DNA of 64,000 bases from positions 682,001-746,000 of the forward strand of contig NZ_VCJR02000002.1 in NCBI RefSeq assembly GCF_009712425.2, in the 5' to 3' direction. Numbering within the stretch: position 1 is the first letter of the stretch; every line of letters begins with the position of its first letter. A program made the translations under genes and the position numbers. Positions 45,115 to 54,550 of the stretch are shown here, in pieces. The stretch comes from Aquisalinus luteolus (GTDB taxonomy: Bacteria > Pseudomonadota > Alphaproteobacteria > Caulobacterales > Parvularculaceae). Under the pieces are notes generated by a model. The model worked only from the letters and a program-made list of their open reading frames with translations. It was not told the origin of the DNA and searched no databases.

Positions 45115-45639
45115 ATGACCGACACGACTGAAAAAGCCATTCTCGCCGGCGGCTGCTTCTGGGGCATGCAGGACCTGCTGCGCAAGGTGCCGGGCGTGCG
45201 CGACACCCGCGTCGGCTATACCGGCGGCACGGTGGACAATCCCACCTATGACCAGGTCAAGACAGGCCGTACCGGCCACGCTGAATCCATCGAGATCGCC
45301 TATGATCCGTCCGTGGTTTCCTATGAGAAAATCCTTGAATGGTTCTTCCAGATCCACGATCCGACAACAAAGGACCGCCAGGGCAATGACCGCGGCAGCC
45401 AGTATCGCTCCGCGATCTTCTATACTGATGAGGCCCAGAAAAAGATTGCCGAAGATGTGATCGATGCCGTTGAATCCTCCGGCAAGTGGCCGGGCCCGGT
45501 GGTGACCGAGCTGGTGCCCGCGCCGATGTTCTGGCAGGCGGAGGACTTCCACCAGGATTACCTCGAGCGTTATCCCAATGGCTATACGTGCCATTATGTG
45601 CGTCCGGACTGGACGCTGGACAGCGCCAAGGCCAGCTAA
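45115..45639 (+). CDS. msrA: Peptide methionine-S-sulfoxide reductase
   Basis: 174 residues from ATG 45115, preceded by AGGAG. Catalytic motif [15 protein letters not shown]; then [42 protein letters not shown] and [20 protein letters not shown] are family blocks. Repairs S-sulfoxides of methionine in oxidised proteins. No fused MsrB. Confidence 0.96.
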   Translation: MTDTTEKAILAGGCFWGMQDLLRKVPGVRDTRVGYTGGTVDNPTYDQVKTGRTGHAESIEIAYDPSVVSYEKILEWFFQIHDPTTKDRQGNDRGSQYRSAIFYTDEAQKKIAEDVIDAVESSGKWPGPVVTELVPAPMFWQAEDFHQDYLERYPNGYTCHYVRPDWTLDSAKAS

Positions 45640-45706
45640 AAAACCAACTCGCCTTCCTTTCCCGATGGCCTATCTTTCAGGTCATCGAGAGAGAAGGAGA
45701 GGAAGC

Positions 45707-46579
45707 ATGGCCGATACGAAGATTTCGCAGGACATCATCAGGCTGTATGATGCCTTCACCCATGGCACGATGAGCCGTCGCGCCTTCATGGCGAAGCTGA
45801 CCGTGTTGACCGGGTCTGCCGCCGCTGCCTCGGCCTGCGTCCCCACCCTGCAGAACAATTATGCTGCCGAAGGCGCGATGAGCGCGTCGGAGGCCATGGC
45901 CGACTACAAATCCACCGTCACCTATCAGGCCGATGTGCCCGTCTCCGGCACAATGTTCACACCGGAGACGAAGGGCCCGTGGCCGGCGGTGATGGTGATC
46001 CACGAGAACCGCGGGCTTAATCCGCATATTGAGGATGTTGCCGCCCGAGTGGCGCAGGCAGGCTTCCTCGCCTTCGCACCGAACATGCTGTCGCCCTATG
46101 GCGGAACGCCAGCAAGCCAGGACGAGGCGCGGGACATGATCTACCAGATCGAGACGGAAACGGCGACGAACCGGCTTTTTGCTGGTCTTGAGTATCTGCG
46201 CACGACAGAAGGGGCGACCGGCAAGGTCGGGGCCGTCGGCTTCTGCTGGGGCGGTGGGCAGGTCAATCGTCTCGCCGTGCGCGACCCGAACCTCGATGCC
46301 GCCGTTGCCTATTATGGCAGCCAGGCCGATGCCGCCGATGTGCCGCAAATCGAAGCGCCGCTCATGCTCCACTATGCCGGGCTCGATGATCGCATCAATG
46401 CCGGGATCGAGGCCTATGAAGATGCCCTCGAGGCGGCGGGCAAGGACTACACGATCCACATGTATGAGGGCGTCAACCACGCCTTCAACAACGACGCCAA
46501 TGCCGCGCGGTACGATGCCGAGGCGGCGGCGCTGGCCTGGCAGCGGACCATCGATTTCTTCAAGGAACATCTGGCCTGA
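45707..46579 (+). CDS. Dienelactone hydrolase-family protein with Tat-type leader
   Basis: 290 residues. The N-terminal MSRRAFMAKLTVLTGSAAAA then ACV... matches the twin-arginine motif (S-R-R-x-F) followed by a lipobox-like Cys, so a Tat-exported, possibly lipidated enzyme. Catalytic triad: Cys in VGFCWGGGQ, Asp in YAGLDDRINAG, His in GVNHAFNND. It has strong ribosome site GAGAGGAA. The substrate is probably a dienelactone or related ester, unproven. Confidence 0.88.
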   Translation: MADTKISQDIIRLYDAFTHGTMSRRAFMAKLTVLTGSAAAASACVPTLQNNYAAEGAMSASEAMADYKSTVTYQADVPVSGTMFTPETKGPWPAVMVIHENRGLNPHIEDVAARVAQAGFLAFAPNMLSPYGGTPASQDEARDMIYQIETETATNRLFAGLEYLRTTEGATGKVGAVGFCWGGGQVNRLAVRDPNLDAAVAYYGSQADAADVPQIEAPLMLHYAGLDDRINAGIEAYEDALEAAGKDYTIHMYEGVNHAFNNDANAARYDAEAAALAWQRTIDFFKEHLA

Positions 46580-46621
46580 GGGTAAACTGAACCCTCATAT
46601 AAGACGACGTGTTTCTGGAAC

Positions 46622-46876
46622 ATGTCAGACACAGAGAAACGCCTTTACGCCGTCTATATCAAGGGCAATTCAGAGCCGGTGGAAACCCACTCACCGGATA
46701 TTCGCCAGTTCGATGACCGGCTGTTCCTTGTGCGGACGGATCAGACCCGCTCGCAGCTCTATCATGCGGTCAAGCGGCGCACGAACCCGGACACGCTCTG
46801 GGTCGCACCGCTGAAGGATCATCCCAAGTTCAAGGGCATGGCCGAAGGCACGCTGAAATGGCTGAGGTCTGAATAG
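46622..46876 (+). CDS. Hypothetical protein, 84 residues
   Basis: Begins MSDTEKRLYAVYIKGNSEPV and ends MAEGTLKWLRSE. A small soluble alpha/beta protein with no domain that I recognise. It has only a weak ribosome site. It lies 42 bases after the dienelactone hydrolase and may be co-transcribed. Confidence 0.6.
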   Translation: MSDTEKRLYAVYIKGNSEPVETHSPDIRQFDDRLFLVRTDQTRSQLYHAVKRRTNPDTLWVAPLKDHPKFKGMAEGTLKWLRSE

Positions 46877-46879
46877 ACT

Positions 46880-47533
46880 TCAAGCCGGGAACGCGACCCC
46901 GTCTGTTCCCTCTTCCCACTGGTCGAATTTCGGCATGATCGCCTTGAACCGGTCAGAGGCGAGAAAGCGCTCCAGCCAGTCCTTGACCGCGGGGATCGGC
47001 TGGTCGTCGAACCAGTCCTTGTCGACATGGGCATACTGGCGCACGAAAGGTAACAGGGCCATGTCGGCGACGCTGACCTCCTCGCCGAACAGCCAGCCGC
47101 CGCGGCCGATCAGGCTGTCCCACCCGGCGAGAATCTCCAGCGCAGCATCGCGCTGTTCCTCGGCGACGATATTCTCATCCGGATAGCGCACGGGATATTT
47201 GTAGCGGTCGAGATGACGCTTGAAGGGGCCGTCATTTTCCACGATCAGCGCTTCGACGGCGGGGCGGTTCTCCCGCCATGGCTGCAGCCAGTTTTCAGGA
47301 TCGCTCTGGCGCAGGGCCCAGAACATGATCTCGTCACTCTCCTCGATCACCCTGTCACCCGCCACAAGCACCGGCACCGTGCCCTTGGGACTTGCCTCCA
47401 GCATGGAAGGCGGCTTGTCGCGCAGCACCACCTCGCGCAATTCAACCGTCAGTCTGCTGATGGATATTGCCAGCCGGGCGCGCATGGCGTAGGGGCAGCG
47501 GCGGAAGGAATAGAGGACGGGCCTAGAGGTCAT
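46880..47533 (-). CDS. Glutathione S-transferase-like protein
   Basis: 217 residues. N-terminal thioredoxin fold (VLYSFRRCPYAMRARLAISI) with C-P-Y, and PKGTVPVLVAGD then IEESDEIMFWAL for glutathione binding. C-terminal helical domain contains FGEEVSVADMALLPFVRQYA. CPY points to glutaredoxin-like or omega-type activity. It overlaps the small membrane protein stop by 11 bases. Confidence 0.87.
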   Translation of the reverse strand: MTSRPVLYSFRRCPYAMRARLAISISRLTVELREVVLRDKPPSMLEASPKGTVPVLVAGDRVIEESDEIMFWALRQSDPENWLQPWRENRPAVEALIVENDGPFKRHLDRYKYPVRYPDENIVAEEQRDAALEILAGWDSLIGRGGWLFGEEVSVADMALLPFVRQYAHVDKDWFDDQPIPAVKDWLERFLASDRFKAIMPKFDQWEEGTDGVAFPA

Positions 47534-47942
47534 CGATCTCCTGAACTTTATGCTGTTGTATGGAATAAACTACGGGTGGCAGAAGAAATATGACTGCGGA
47601 CATTATTGCGTAAGGTATCCAGACTTTTGGAGGTGCGTATAGTAAGTACATCCAGATTGCAAACCACAGGGAGGAAAGGATTACATTGGCGAATGACATA
47701 ATGAATGCATTTCGCAAGTTTACAATTTTTAGCAAAAATGCGGGGAGGCAAAGCAAGGGTATGTACAAACCTGCAAAGTAAGCCCCCAGCCAGAACCCGG
47801 CAGCATAAACCAGCAGGAAAAAGAAATTGAGCTCTTCGAAGTTTCCCTGAAACCCCGGGGAAAACCTCCAGAATAAAGCAGTCACAATGACTGCGAGAGC
47901 AAACTCGATGACCCTACACCATATTATAATCTTGGTAGTCAT
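47523..47942 (-). CDS. AT-rich small membrane protein, function unknown
   Basis: 139 residues with four likely membrane segments: VIEFALAVIVTALFWRF, LNFFFLLVYAAGFWLGAYFA, FIMSFANVILSSLWFAIWMY, PYAIMSAVIFLLPPVVY. Its base composition and codon use are clearly AT-richer than those of adjacent genes, as are the 80 bases upstream, which suggests separate origin. It overlaps the GST gene. No family recognised. Confidence 0.62.
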   Translation of the reverse strand: MTTKIIIWCRVIEFALAVIVTALFWRFSPGFQGNFEELNFFFLLVYAAGFWLGAYFAGLYIPLLCLPAFLLKIVNLRNAFIMSFANVILSSLWFAIWMYLLYAPPKVWIPYAIMSAVIFLLPPVVYSIQQHKVQEIDDL

Positions 47943-48025
47943 GGGTACCGTATACTTAAAACCTCTAACTTATATTTTGAGCTTCGAAATCAGATTACAA
48001 GGCAAGTCAAAATCATAAGTTATTT

Positions 48026-48988
48026 CTAGCGCTGCTTCGTTTTCTCGGGTCTAGACCCGATATGGGTCTCGCCGCGCTCTCTGGCCAGCTGCACCTGCCG
48101 CTGACGCTCGGCGAAGCGGGCGAGTTCCTCTTCACTGCGCTCGCCGATGCAGTGCGGGCAGGAGAGGCCGGGCCGGTAATGCTCCGATGCCTTGTCTTCT
48201 GCCGAGATCGGCATGCGGCAAGCATGGCAGAGATCATAGTCGCCGACTTCCAGGCCGTGGCGCACCGACACGCGATTGTCGAACACGAAACATTCGCCGC
48301 GCCACAGGCTCTCATCCACCGGTACGGTCTCCAGGTATTTCAGGATGCCGCCTTTCAGGTGATAGACCTCGTCAAAGCCCTCGCGCAGCATCAGGCTGGA
48401 AGCCTTCTCGCAGCGGATGCCGCCGGTGCAGAACATGGCGACTTTCGGTTTCTTGCCTTCGGCCTTCAGCTTTTCGACATAGGCAGGAAATTCACGGAAC
48501 GACGTCGTGTGCGGATTATCCGCGCCCTCGAATGTGCCGATGGCGACTTCGTAGTCATTGCGCGTGTCGATGACGAGGACGTCCGGGTCCATGATCAGCG
48601 CGTTCCAGTCGCCGGGCTCCACATAAGTGCCGACCTGCTCGTTCGGGTCGACATCGCCGGCGCCGAGGGTGACGATCTCCTTCTTCAGGCGCACCTTCAT
48701 GCGATAGAACGGCTGTTCCTCCGCATGGGAATATTTCACCTCGATATCTGTAAAACGCCCGTCGCGGCGCAGCCAGTCCAGCACACGGTCGATGCCATCG
48801 CCCTGCGCCGCGATAGTGCCGTTGATGCCTTCTTTTGCCAGCAACAGCGTACCACACGCCCCGGCTTCCTCGCAGGCCGCGAGCAGGGGGCGACGCAGAT
48901 CCGCATGGTCCGGCAGCGACACGAATTTATAGAGGGCCGCAACGACCCACTGATTTCCTTCAGTCTCGGTCATTCCAGTCTCAGGCAT
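48026..48988 (-). CDS. trhO: TrhO/YceA-type tRNA uridine hydroxylase (rhodanese domain)
   Basis: 320 residues; ATG 48988 overlaps the purD stop and ATG 48973 is an alternative. N-terminal acylphosphatase-like domain ([20 protein letters not shown]), then a rhodanese domain with [20 protein letters not shown] and active Cys in [19 protein letters not shown]-terminal Cys cluster [10 protein letters not shown]...LSCPHCIG. TrhO makes 5-hydroxyuridine at wobble position 34 with O2. Its coupling to purD looks incidental. Confidence 0.92.
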   Translation of the reverse strand: MPETGMTETEGNQWVVAALYKFVSLPDHADLRRPLLAACEEAGACGTLLLAKEGINGTIAAQGDGIDRVLDWLRRDGRFTDIEVKYSHAEEQPFYRMKVRLKKEIVTLGAGDVDPNEQVGTYVEPGDWNALIMDPDVLVIDTRNDYEVAIGTFEGADNPHTTSFREFPAYVEKLKAEGKKPKVAMFCTGGIRCEKASSLMLREGFDEVYHLKGGILKYLETVPVDESLWRGECFVFDNRVSVRHGLEVGDYDLCHACRMPISAEDKASEHYRPGLSCPHCIGERSEEELARFAERQRQVQLARERGETHIGSRPEKTKQR

Positions 48989-50255
48989 CCCGGGCCAGCA
49001 TTCGCCAGCCTATATCGGTGCGGAAATAGCCGTCGGGCCAGTCGATCAGGCGGATCGCCTCATAGGCCCGCTCGACCGCCTCGCGCCCGTCCTTGCCGGT
49101 CGCGGTGATATTCAGCACACGACCGCCATTGGAGAGCAGGTGCACACCCTTGGCTTTTGTCCCGGCGTGGAAGACCTCCACGCCCGGAATCGCTTCCGCC
49201 GCACCGATATTGCGGATCTCAGAACCCTTCTCATATGCACCGGGATAGCCCTTGGCCGCATAGACGACGAGGGCGGCCGCTTCCTCCGACCAGCTGAAGG
49301 ACTTACCTGACAGATCGCCCCTGGCAGCGGCGAGCAGCACGGGCACGATATCGCTCTGCATACGGCGCATCATGATCTGGCATTCGGGGTCCCCGAAGCG
49401 GGCATTATATTCGATCAGCTTCGGTCCGTCTTCTGTCACCATCAGCCCGGCATAAAGCACGCCAACATAGGGCGTGCCCCGGGCGCGCATTGCCTTTATC
49501 GTTGGCTCGATGATGCGCTCCATGGTCAGCTGCTCGACTTCCGGGGTGAAGACCGGCGCCGGGGAATAGGCGCCCATGCCGCCGGTGTTCGGGCCGGTGT
49601 CGCCATCGAAGGCGCGCTTGTGGTCCTGCGAACCGATCATCTTCACCGCGCGCGTGCCGTCGGTGATAACGAAGAAGCTCGCTTCCTCGCCCTTCATGAA
49701 TTCCTCGATCACGATCTGCGAACTTGCACTGCCGAACTGGCCGCCCAGCATGGCGTCGATGGCATCGTGCGCTTCCTCGATCGTCTCGGCGATGACGACG
49801 CCCTTGCCGGCGGCAAGGCCGCTCGCCTTGATCACATAGGGCGCGGTCATCCTGGCGAGGAATTTCTTCGCGGCGTCGGCCTGCGTGAAAGTGCCATAGT
49901 GGGCTGTGGGGATCTCGAATTCCGCGCACAGGTCTTTGAGGTAAGCCTTGGAGGTTTCGATCTGGGCGGCCTTACGGCTTGGACCGAAGCAGGGGATGCC
50001 GTCGCGGGCCAGCCTGTCGGCGATCCCGGCGGCCAGCGGCGCTTCCGGGCCGACGACGACGAGGTCGACAGTTTTTTCCTTGGCAAAAGTCGCCAGCGCC
50101 TCGACATCGCTGTCCTTGATATCGACGCAGGTACCATGGGCGGCCATGCCCGGATTGCCGGGCGCGCAATAGAGCGTGTCGACCAGCGGGCTCTGGTCAA
50201 TTTTCCATGCCAGCGCGTGTTCGCGCCCGCCCGCACCGATGAGAAGGATTTTCAA
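48981..50255 (-). CDS. purD: Phosphoribosylamine--glycine ligase
   Basis: 424 residues. N-terminal [19 protein letters not shown], then [14 protein letters not shown] and the ATP-grasp region [19 protein letters not shown] with [20 protein letters not shown]. Second step of purine synthesis (glycinamide ribonucleotide). Full length; gene stands at the head of a two-gene leftward unit with trhO. Confidence 0.96.
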   Translation of the reverse strand: MKILLIGAGGREHALAWKIDQSPLVDTLYCAPGNPGMAAHGTCVDIKDSDVEALATFAKEKTVDLVVVGPEAPLAAGIADRLARDGIPCFGPSRKAAQIETSKAYLKDLCAEFEIPTAHYGTFTQADAAKKFLARMTAPYVIKASGLAAGKGVVIAETIEEAHDAIDAMLGGQFGSASSQIVIEEFMKGEEASFFVITDGTRAVKMIGSQDHKRAFDGDTGPNTGGMGAYSPAPVFTPEVEQLTMERIIEPTIKAMRARGTPYVGVLYAGLMVTEDGPKLIEYNARFGDPECQIMMRRMQSDIVPVLLAAARGDLSGKSFSWSEEAAALVVYAAKGYPGAYEKGSEIRNIGAAEAIPGVEVFHAGTKAKGVHLLSNGGRVLNITATGKDGREAVERAYEAIRLIDWPDGYFRTDIGWRMLARDA

Positions 50256-50334
50256 CGCCTGTCTCCGAAAGAATTAATATTACTCACCAAGATTTCACGT
50301 GATGCCTTATGCGCGCTCGGGCTAGGTAAAATCA

Positions 50335-51327
50335 ATGGCGGAACACGGGAAATTTGCGGCCGAGCCGGGTGAGCGCATCGGTGCTGATGAGGGTATTGCC
50401 GGGGAAGGAGCCACCCGGGACAGCCATTTGCGGCGGTGGACGCCCTGGGGCGGTGCCGTCATCGGCAATGTGGCCTTTCTGCTCATCTTCGGCCTTGTCG
50501 CGCGGGTTACGGTGCTGCCCGGCGTGCCCAACCCCGACGATACGATCCCCGTTTTCGTGCTGACACCGGAAGATTTGCTGCCCGAGCCTGAAGAAATGGA
50601 AGAGGACTTCTCGCCCCCCGAACCGGAAGAGGCCGAGGAGAACGCCTCCGTCAGCCAGGCGGAAGAGATACCGGACCTGGTCGAGGAGCCGCCTGTGCCG
50701 GTGGTCGCCGAAACGCCGGAACCGGAAACAACACAAGCGCCTCCGCCGACGCCGCGCCCGGCCCCTGCCGCGCCCTCACCCACAAACCTGCCGGATGTCG
50801 ACCTGCCCGAGGCACAGGCCGGTGGCCCTGCCGGTGTTATCGCCCTGCGGTGTAACGATATTTTTTCAGATCCGGACAAGGCAGCCGAATGCGCCGGACG
50901 GCCAGAGATCCGATCCGGCTGGACAAGAGGCGATGAAGACTGGTCCGGCATCGTCGCCTCATTGCGGCGCGGCGGTATCGATGTGCCGGATGATGGTCCG
51001 CTGATCGGCCCGCCGACTGATGACCTGCCCGAAGGGTCTGTCTGGTACGAGCCGTTCGACGAAGGGCTGCTGATCGGGCGTGACCGGGCCCGCTGGCTGC
51101 GCAATGAGCGCAAGTTCGACGAATGGAAAGGCGCCAGCATGGGCGTCAGCGAGCAGATGAGCCCGGTCGACAACATTTATTCCGGCATGGGCATCGACAC
51201 CCCATATTTCCTGGAGCGGTGGGAGCCGAGCTGGACCCTGCGGGACGATCCCTATGTCGACCCGAAAGTCATCGATGAACTGATAGCCGACCGGGAGCGA
51301 TACCGGCGCGAAGCGAGGGAAGAATGA
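50335..51327 (+). CDS. Membrane-anchored Pro/Glu-rich protein
   Basis: 330 residues. A 35-residue basic/acidic leader is followed by one membrane span (GGAVIGNVAFLLIFGLVARV), then a long acidic proline-rich stretch (PEDLLPEPEEMEEDFSPPEP to PPTPRPAPAAPSPTN) similar in style to TonB spacers. The C-terminal half (IALRCNDIFSDPDKAAECAG, GDEDWSGIVASLRRGGIDV) is soluble with a Cys pair, presumably periplasmic. No family recognised. The last codons overlap the start of a lipoprotein metallopeptidase by 4 bases, so the two are likely partners. Confidence 0.7.
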   Translation: MAEHGKFAAEPGERIGADEGIAGEGATRDSHLRRWTPWGGAVIGNVAFLLIFGLVARVTVLPGVPNPDDTIPVFVLTPEDLLPEPEEMEEDFSPPEPEEAEENASVSQAEEIPDLVEEPPVPVVAETPEPETTQAPPPTPRPAPAAPSPTNLPDVDLPEAQAGGPAGVIALRCNDIFSDPDKAAECAGRPEIRSGWTRGDEDWSGIVASLRRGGIDVPDDGPLIGPPTDDLPEGSVWYEPFDEGLLIGRDRARWLRNERKFDEWKGASMGVSEQMSPVDNIYSGMGIDTPYFLERWEPSWTLRDDPYVDPKVIDELIADRERYRREAREE

Positions 51328-52691
51328 ACAAGATTGTACCGGGTATTGCCGCAGCCATGGCGGTGCTGACGGGATGTAATACGGACCTGCAAAGGCGGCA
51401 GGAGTTTATCCCGCAGGCTGAGTTGCAAATGGTCGATGCCGACACGATGCGCGTTACCTATCGGCTCGCCCGGCCCGCGCCGGGGCTCGCCTTCCGCCGG
51501 GTGACCGATGGCCAGCGGGCTGAACGCTGGGTGCCGCTCGATGATGGCTTCGTGCTCAACCATGGCGGCGAGCGCGATTACGTCCAGCGCAGGGATGGCG
51601 AGTTGTTCACCGAGATCGCCTTCGATATCCCGGCGACCTTCATCCGACTGCCGCAGGATTATTCGCCCTTCATGCCATACAAGGACGGCGGGCTGCTGAT
51701 CCATTCCGGTCGCTTCCAGGCCTGCGTGCGCAGTTGCGGAATCGTTGAGGAAGGCACGGTCTTCCCGATGCAGCTGATCCCCGGCGAAGGCCAGCATATC
51801 ATTCTGGACGGGGAGGTCCTGACCGGTCCTGTGAGCTGGGACGATAAAGATGACGGCACCATGGTCTATCTCGGTGCCGCCGAGCCGATCGAGACGGACT
51901 ATGTCGTCGCCGTCGTCGATCAGGCCCTGCCGGATGATCTGAGCAGCGCTCTCGATGAACTGTTCCCTGAGCTGATGGTTTTCTATACGGGCAAGCTGGG
52001 CGCCCTTGAAGACCAGCCGATGCTGTTCGCGGCCCTCGACCGGCATACGGAGCCTGACGGCAACCCGTCTTCGAACAGCTATTCCAATCAGGGCGGCGTA
52101 CTGCCCGGTCAGGTCTTCATGCATATGAGTGGAGATGGCTGGCTGGAAACGGCGGAGGTGCGAGGGCCGCAGATCGTCGGTTTTGTCTCGTGGTTCTTCG
52201 CCCATGAGGCTGGCCATCTCTATCAGCGCGGGGCCGGGCGTGAATTCGACCTGAAAGTCGCGTGGATACATGAGGGCGGGGCGGATGCCTTTGCCGCTCT
52301 GGCGATGGAAGAACTGGATGCCGCACCCGCCGAGTATATCGCCCAGCGCAAGCAGCAGGCGATAGACAATTGCCTGCTGGGGCTGGCCGATGGCGATCTG
52401 CGCACTGCGCAGGATCGCGGCGCCTTCAACCTCTATTATGAATGCGGCATGGTCATGCAGCTCGCCGCGGACCGGGCGATCAAGGCACGCAGCGGCGGTG
52501 CGCAAGACCTGTTCACCCTGTGGGGCGTCTATCTGACCCGCGTAAAGGACGGCGCGCCATGGGCGGAGGAAACCTTCCTGCCTCTGATCGGGGAAATGGC
52601 CGGCGCCGAGACGCAGGCTTTCGCCGCGCGTATACTCGATGGCGATAGCAGCCTGACAGCACAGGAAATGCAGGCGGCAGTAGGATTGTAA
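51324..52691 (+). CDS. Lipoprotein gluzincin-type metallopeptidase
   Basis: 455 residues. Signal peptide with lipobox VLTGC. A 270-residue N-terminal region (possibly an M1-type saddle) precedes the zinc motif H294-E-A-G-H298 and, 18 residues later, WIHEGGADAF with third ligand E317, the HExxH-x18-E spacing of the M1/gluzincin clan. Translated by ATGA coupling with the Pro-rich membrane protein. Outer-membrane or periplasmic peptidase; the substrate cannot be told. Function inferred from the metal motif alone. Confidence 0.82.
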   Translation: MNKIVPGIAAAMAVLTGCNTDLQRRQEFIPQAELQMVDADTMRVTYRLARPAPGLAFRRVTDGQRAERWVPLDDGFVLNHGGERDYVQRRDGELFTEIAFDIPATFIRLPQDYSPFMPYKDGGLLIHSGRFQACVRSCGIVEEGTVFPMQLIPGEGQHIILDGEVLTGPVSWDDKDDGTMVYLGAAEPIETDYVVAVVDQALPDDLSSALDELFPELMVFYTGKLGALEDQPMLFAALDRHTEPDGNPSSNSYSNQGGVLPGQVFMHMSGDGWLETAEVRGPQIVGFVSWFFAHEAGHLYQRGAGREFDLKVAWIHEGGADAFAALAMEELDAAPAEYIAQRKQQAIDNCLLGLADGDLRTAQDRGAFNLYYECGMVMQLAADRAIKARSGGAQDLFTLWGVYLTRVKDGAPWAEETFLPLIGEMAGAETQAFAARILDGDSSLTAQEMQAAVGL

Positions 52692-52745
52692 GCCAGTCGC
52701 CCCGGCTGGTTGACCGGGCGCGGCGTTCCGGGGCAGGGTGAGGCC

Positions 52746-54182
52746 ATGAGTGCGACCCCAAATATCAGGGAATATTCCGTCTCCGAACTGTCCGGCGATA
52801 TTCGCCGGGTGGTCGAGGATTCCTTTTCCTATGTCCGTGTGAAGGGCGAGCTTGGCCGCGTGATGAAGGCCGGGTCGGGACACATGTATATGGACCTGAA
52901 GGATGATCGCGCGGTCATCTCCGGCGTCATCTGGAAAGGCAATGCAGGCAAGCTCGCGATCCGGCCGGAGCAGGGCATGGAAGTGGTCGCGACCGGTCGC
53001 CTGACGACCTTCCCCGGCCAGTCGAAATACCAGATTATCATCGAGTCGATCGAGCCTGCCGGTGCCGGTGCGCTGATGGCGTTGCTTGAGGAGCGCAAGA
53101 AGAAACTGCACGCCGAAGGCCTGTTTGACGAAGCGCGCAAGAAGCCGCTGCCTTATCTGCCATCGGTCATCGGTGTCGTCACTTCGCCATCGGGCGCGGT
53201 CATCCGCGACATCCTTCATCGCCTGCGCGACCGTTTCCCGGTCCATGTCATCGTCTGGCCGACCCTGGTACAGGGGCAGGGCGCAGCAGCGCAGATCGTC
53301 AAGGGGATCGAGGGCTTCAATGCCTTGCCGGAGGGGGGTGCCGTGCCGCGACCGGATGTGCTGATCGTCGCGCGCGGTGGCGGTTCGCTGGAGGATCTTT
53401 GGTGCTTCAACGAGGAGGAGGTCGCCCGCGCCGCGGCGGCCAGCGCGATACCGCTCATCTCCGCCGTTGGCCATGAGACCGATACGACGCTGATCGACTA
53501 TGTCTCCGACCGGCGTGCTCCGACCCCGACGGCGGCGGCGGAGATCGCCGTGCCGGTACGCAATGAATTGCTGGCAGAGCTTTACAACAAGGCTCGCCGG
53601 CTGACGGCGTGTACGGAGCGTACGTTCGAATCGCGCCGTGTCGCGCTCATCTCCGCCAATCGAGGGCTCGGCCGACCGGAGAAGGTGCTGGACATTCCCG
53701 CCCAGCGCCTCGACCGGGCAGAGGAGCGCCTGAGCGGTGCCCTGTCCCAACGGCTGGAGCGCGCAGGCAACCGGCTCGGCCTTGCCGCCTCCGGCATCAG
53801 GCCGCAGGCGCTGCAGGTCGCCTTGCGCCAGCATCGCCGCCAGCTTGACCCGTGCCGGGAGCGCCTGACGTCTGTCGGACAGCGCTTCCTCAAGCGCTAC
53901 GACGATCAGTTGACCGGCACGTCGAAACTGCTGGAAAGCCTGTCTTATAAAAACGTGATGCAGCGCGGCTATGCACTGGTGCTCGATGGCGAGGGACATG
54001 TGCTACGCTCTGCCGGTGAGCCACAGGCCGGGCAGGCGGCGGAAATCCGCTTCCATGATGGTTCGCGCCAGGCAGTGTTCGATGGCGAGGCGTCAGCGCA
54101 ACAGGCAAGGCCTGCAGCAAAAAAGACGGCGACTGCCAAGAAGTCCGGCAAGCCGCCGACCCAGAAGACCCTGTTCGACTAG
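52746..54182 (+). CDS. xseA: Exodeoxyribonuclease VII large subunit
   Basis: 478 residues from ATG 52746; an upstream frame start lacks support. OB-fold N-terminus (EYSVSELSGDIRRVVEDSF, YVRVKGELGRVMKAGSGHMY), then the catalytic region VIGVVTSPSGAVIRDILHRL, DVLIVARGGGSLEDLWCFNE and SAVGHETDTTLIDYVSDRRA. A long coiled coil follows, then LESLSYKNVMQRGYALV and a Lys/Ala-rich tail. It pairs with XseB, not in the window. Degrades single-stranded DNA. Confidence 0.96.
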   Translation: MSATPNIREYSVSELSGDIRRVVEDSFSYVRVKGELGRVMKAGSGHMYMDLKDDRAVISGVIWKGNAGKLAIRPEQGMEVVATGRLTTFPGQSKYQIIIESIEPAGAGALMALLEERKKKLHAEGLFDEARKKPLPYLPSVIGVVTSPSGAVIRDILHRLRDRFPVHVIVWPTLVQGQGAAAQIVKGIEGFNALPEGGAVPRPDVLIVARGGGSLEDLWCFNEEEVARAAAASAIPLISAVGHETDTTLIDYVSDRRAPTPTAAAEIAVPVRNELLAELYNKARRLTACTERTFESRRVALISANRGLGRPEKVLDIPAQRLDRAEERLSGALSQRLERAGNRLGLAASGIRPQALQVALRQHRRQLDPCRERLTSVGQRFLKRYDDQLTGTSKLLESLSYKNVMQRGYALVLDGEGHVLRSAGEPQAGQAAEIRFHDGSRQAVFDGEASAQQARPAAKKTATAKKSGKPPTQKTLFD

Positions 54183-54191
54183 GCACGACCC

Positions 54192-54548
54192 ATGACAGAT
54201 CTAAGCCTGTTTATCATCGCGATCATCATCGGCTTCTGCATCGCTGCGGCAGGGCGCATTGCGCAGGGCACGCGCCGGACCAGGGAGAAAGGCAGCCGCT
54301 ACAGCCTATGGCTCAACGCGGTTGGCGGCAGTATACTGATCTTCCTGCTCACCGGCTTGGTCTGGATCATGCTGGAGCCGAAGGTCGAGGCCCAGATCGC
54401 CCAGTGTGAGGCGATGATGGGCTATGACTGCGAGGATGCGAACCTTGCCCTTGTCGCCGTCCTGCTGATCGGCACCGGGGCGCTGATCCTCAACCTCGTC
54501 TTTTCGCTGGTCTTCAAGCTGATCCGCCAGCGGGGCAGCGCCAGCTGA
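54192..54548 (+). CDS. Small membrane protein with three segments
   Basis: 118 residues. Membrane segments LSLFIIAIIIGFCIAAAGRI, VGGSILIFLLTGLVWIML and LALVAVLLIGTGALILNLVF. A Cys pair (AQCEAMMGYDCED) falls in the loop between the last two. No family recognised. It begins 9 bases after xseA ends and probably shares its message. Confidence 0.68.
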   Translation: MTDLSLFIIAIIIGFCIAAAGRIAQGTRRTREKGSRYSLWLNAVGGSILIFLLTGLVWIMLEPKVEAQIAQCEAMMGYDCEDANLALVAVLLIGTGALILNLVFSLVFKLIRQRGSAS

Positions 54549-54550
54549 TC

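Noticed and set aside
51252-53999. A 915-residue open frame on the minus strand
   Set aside because: It runs antisense to the metallopeptidase and xseA genes, which have clear family motifs. Long antisense frames are common in GC-rich DNA.
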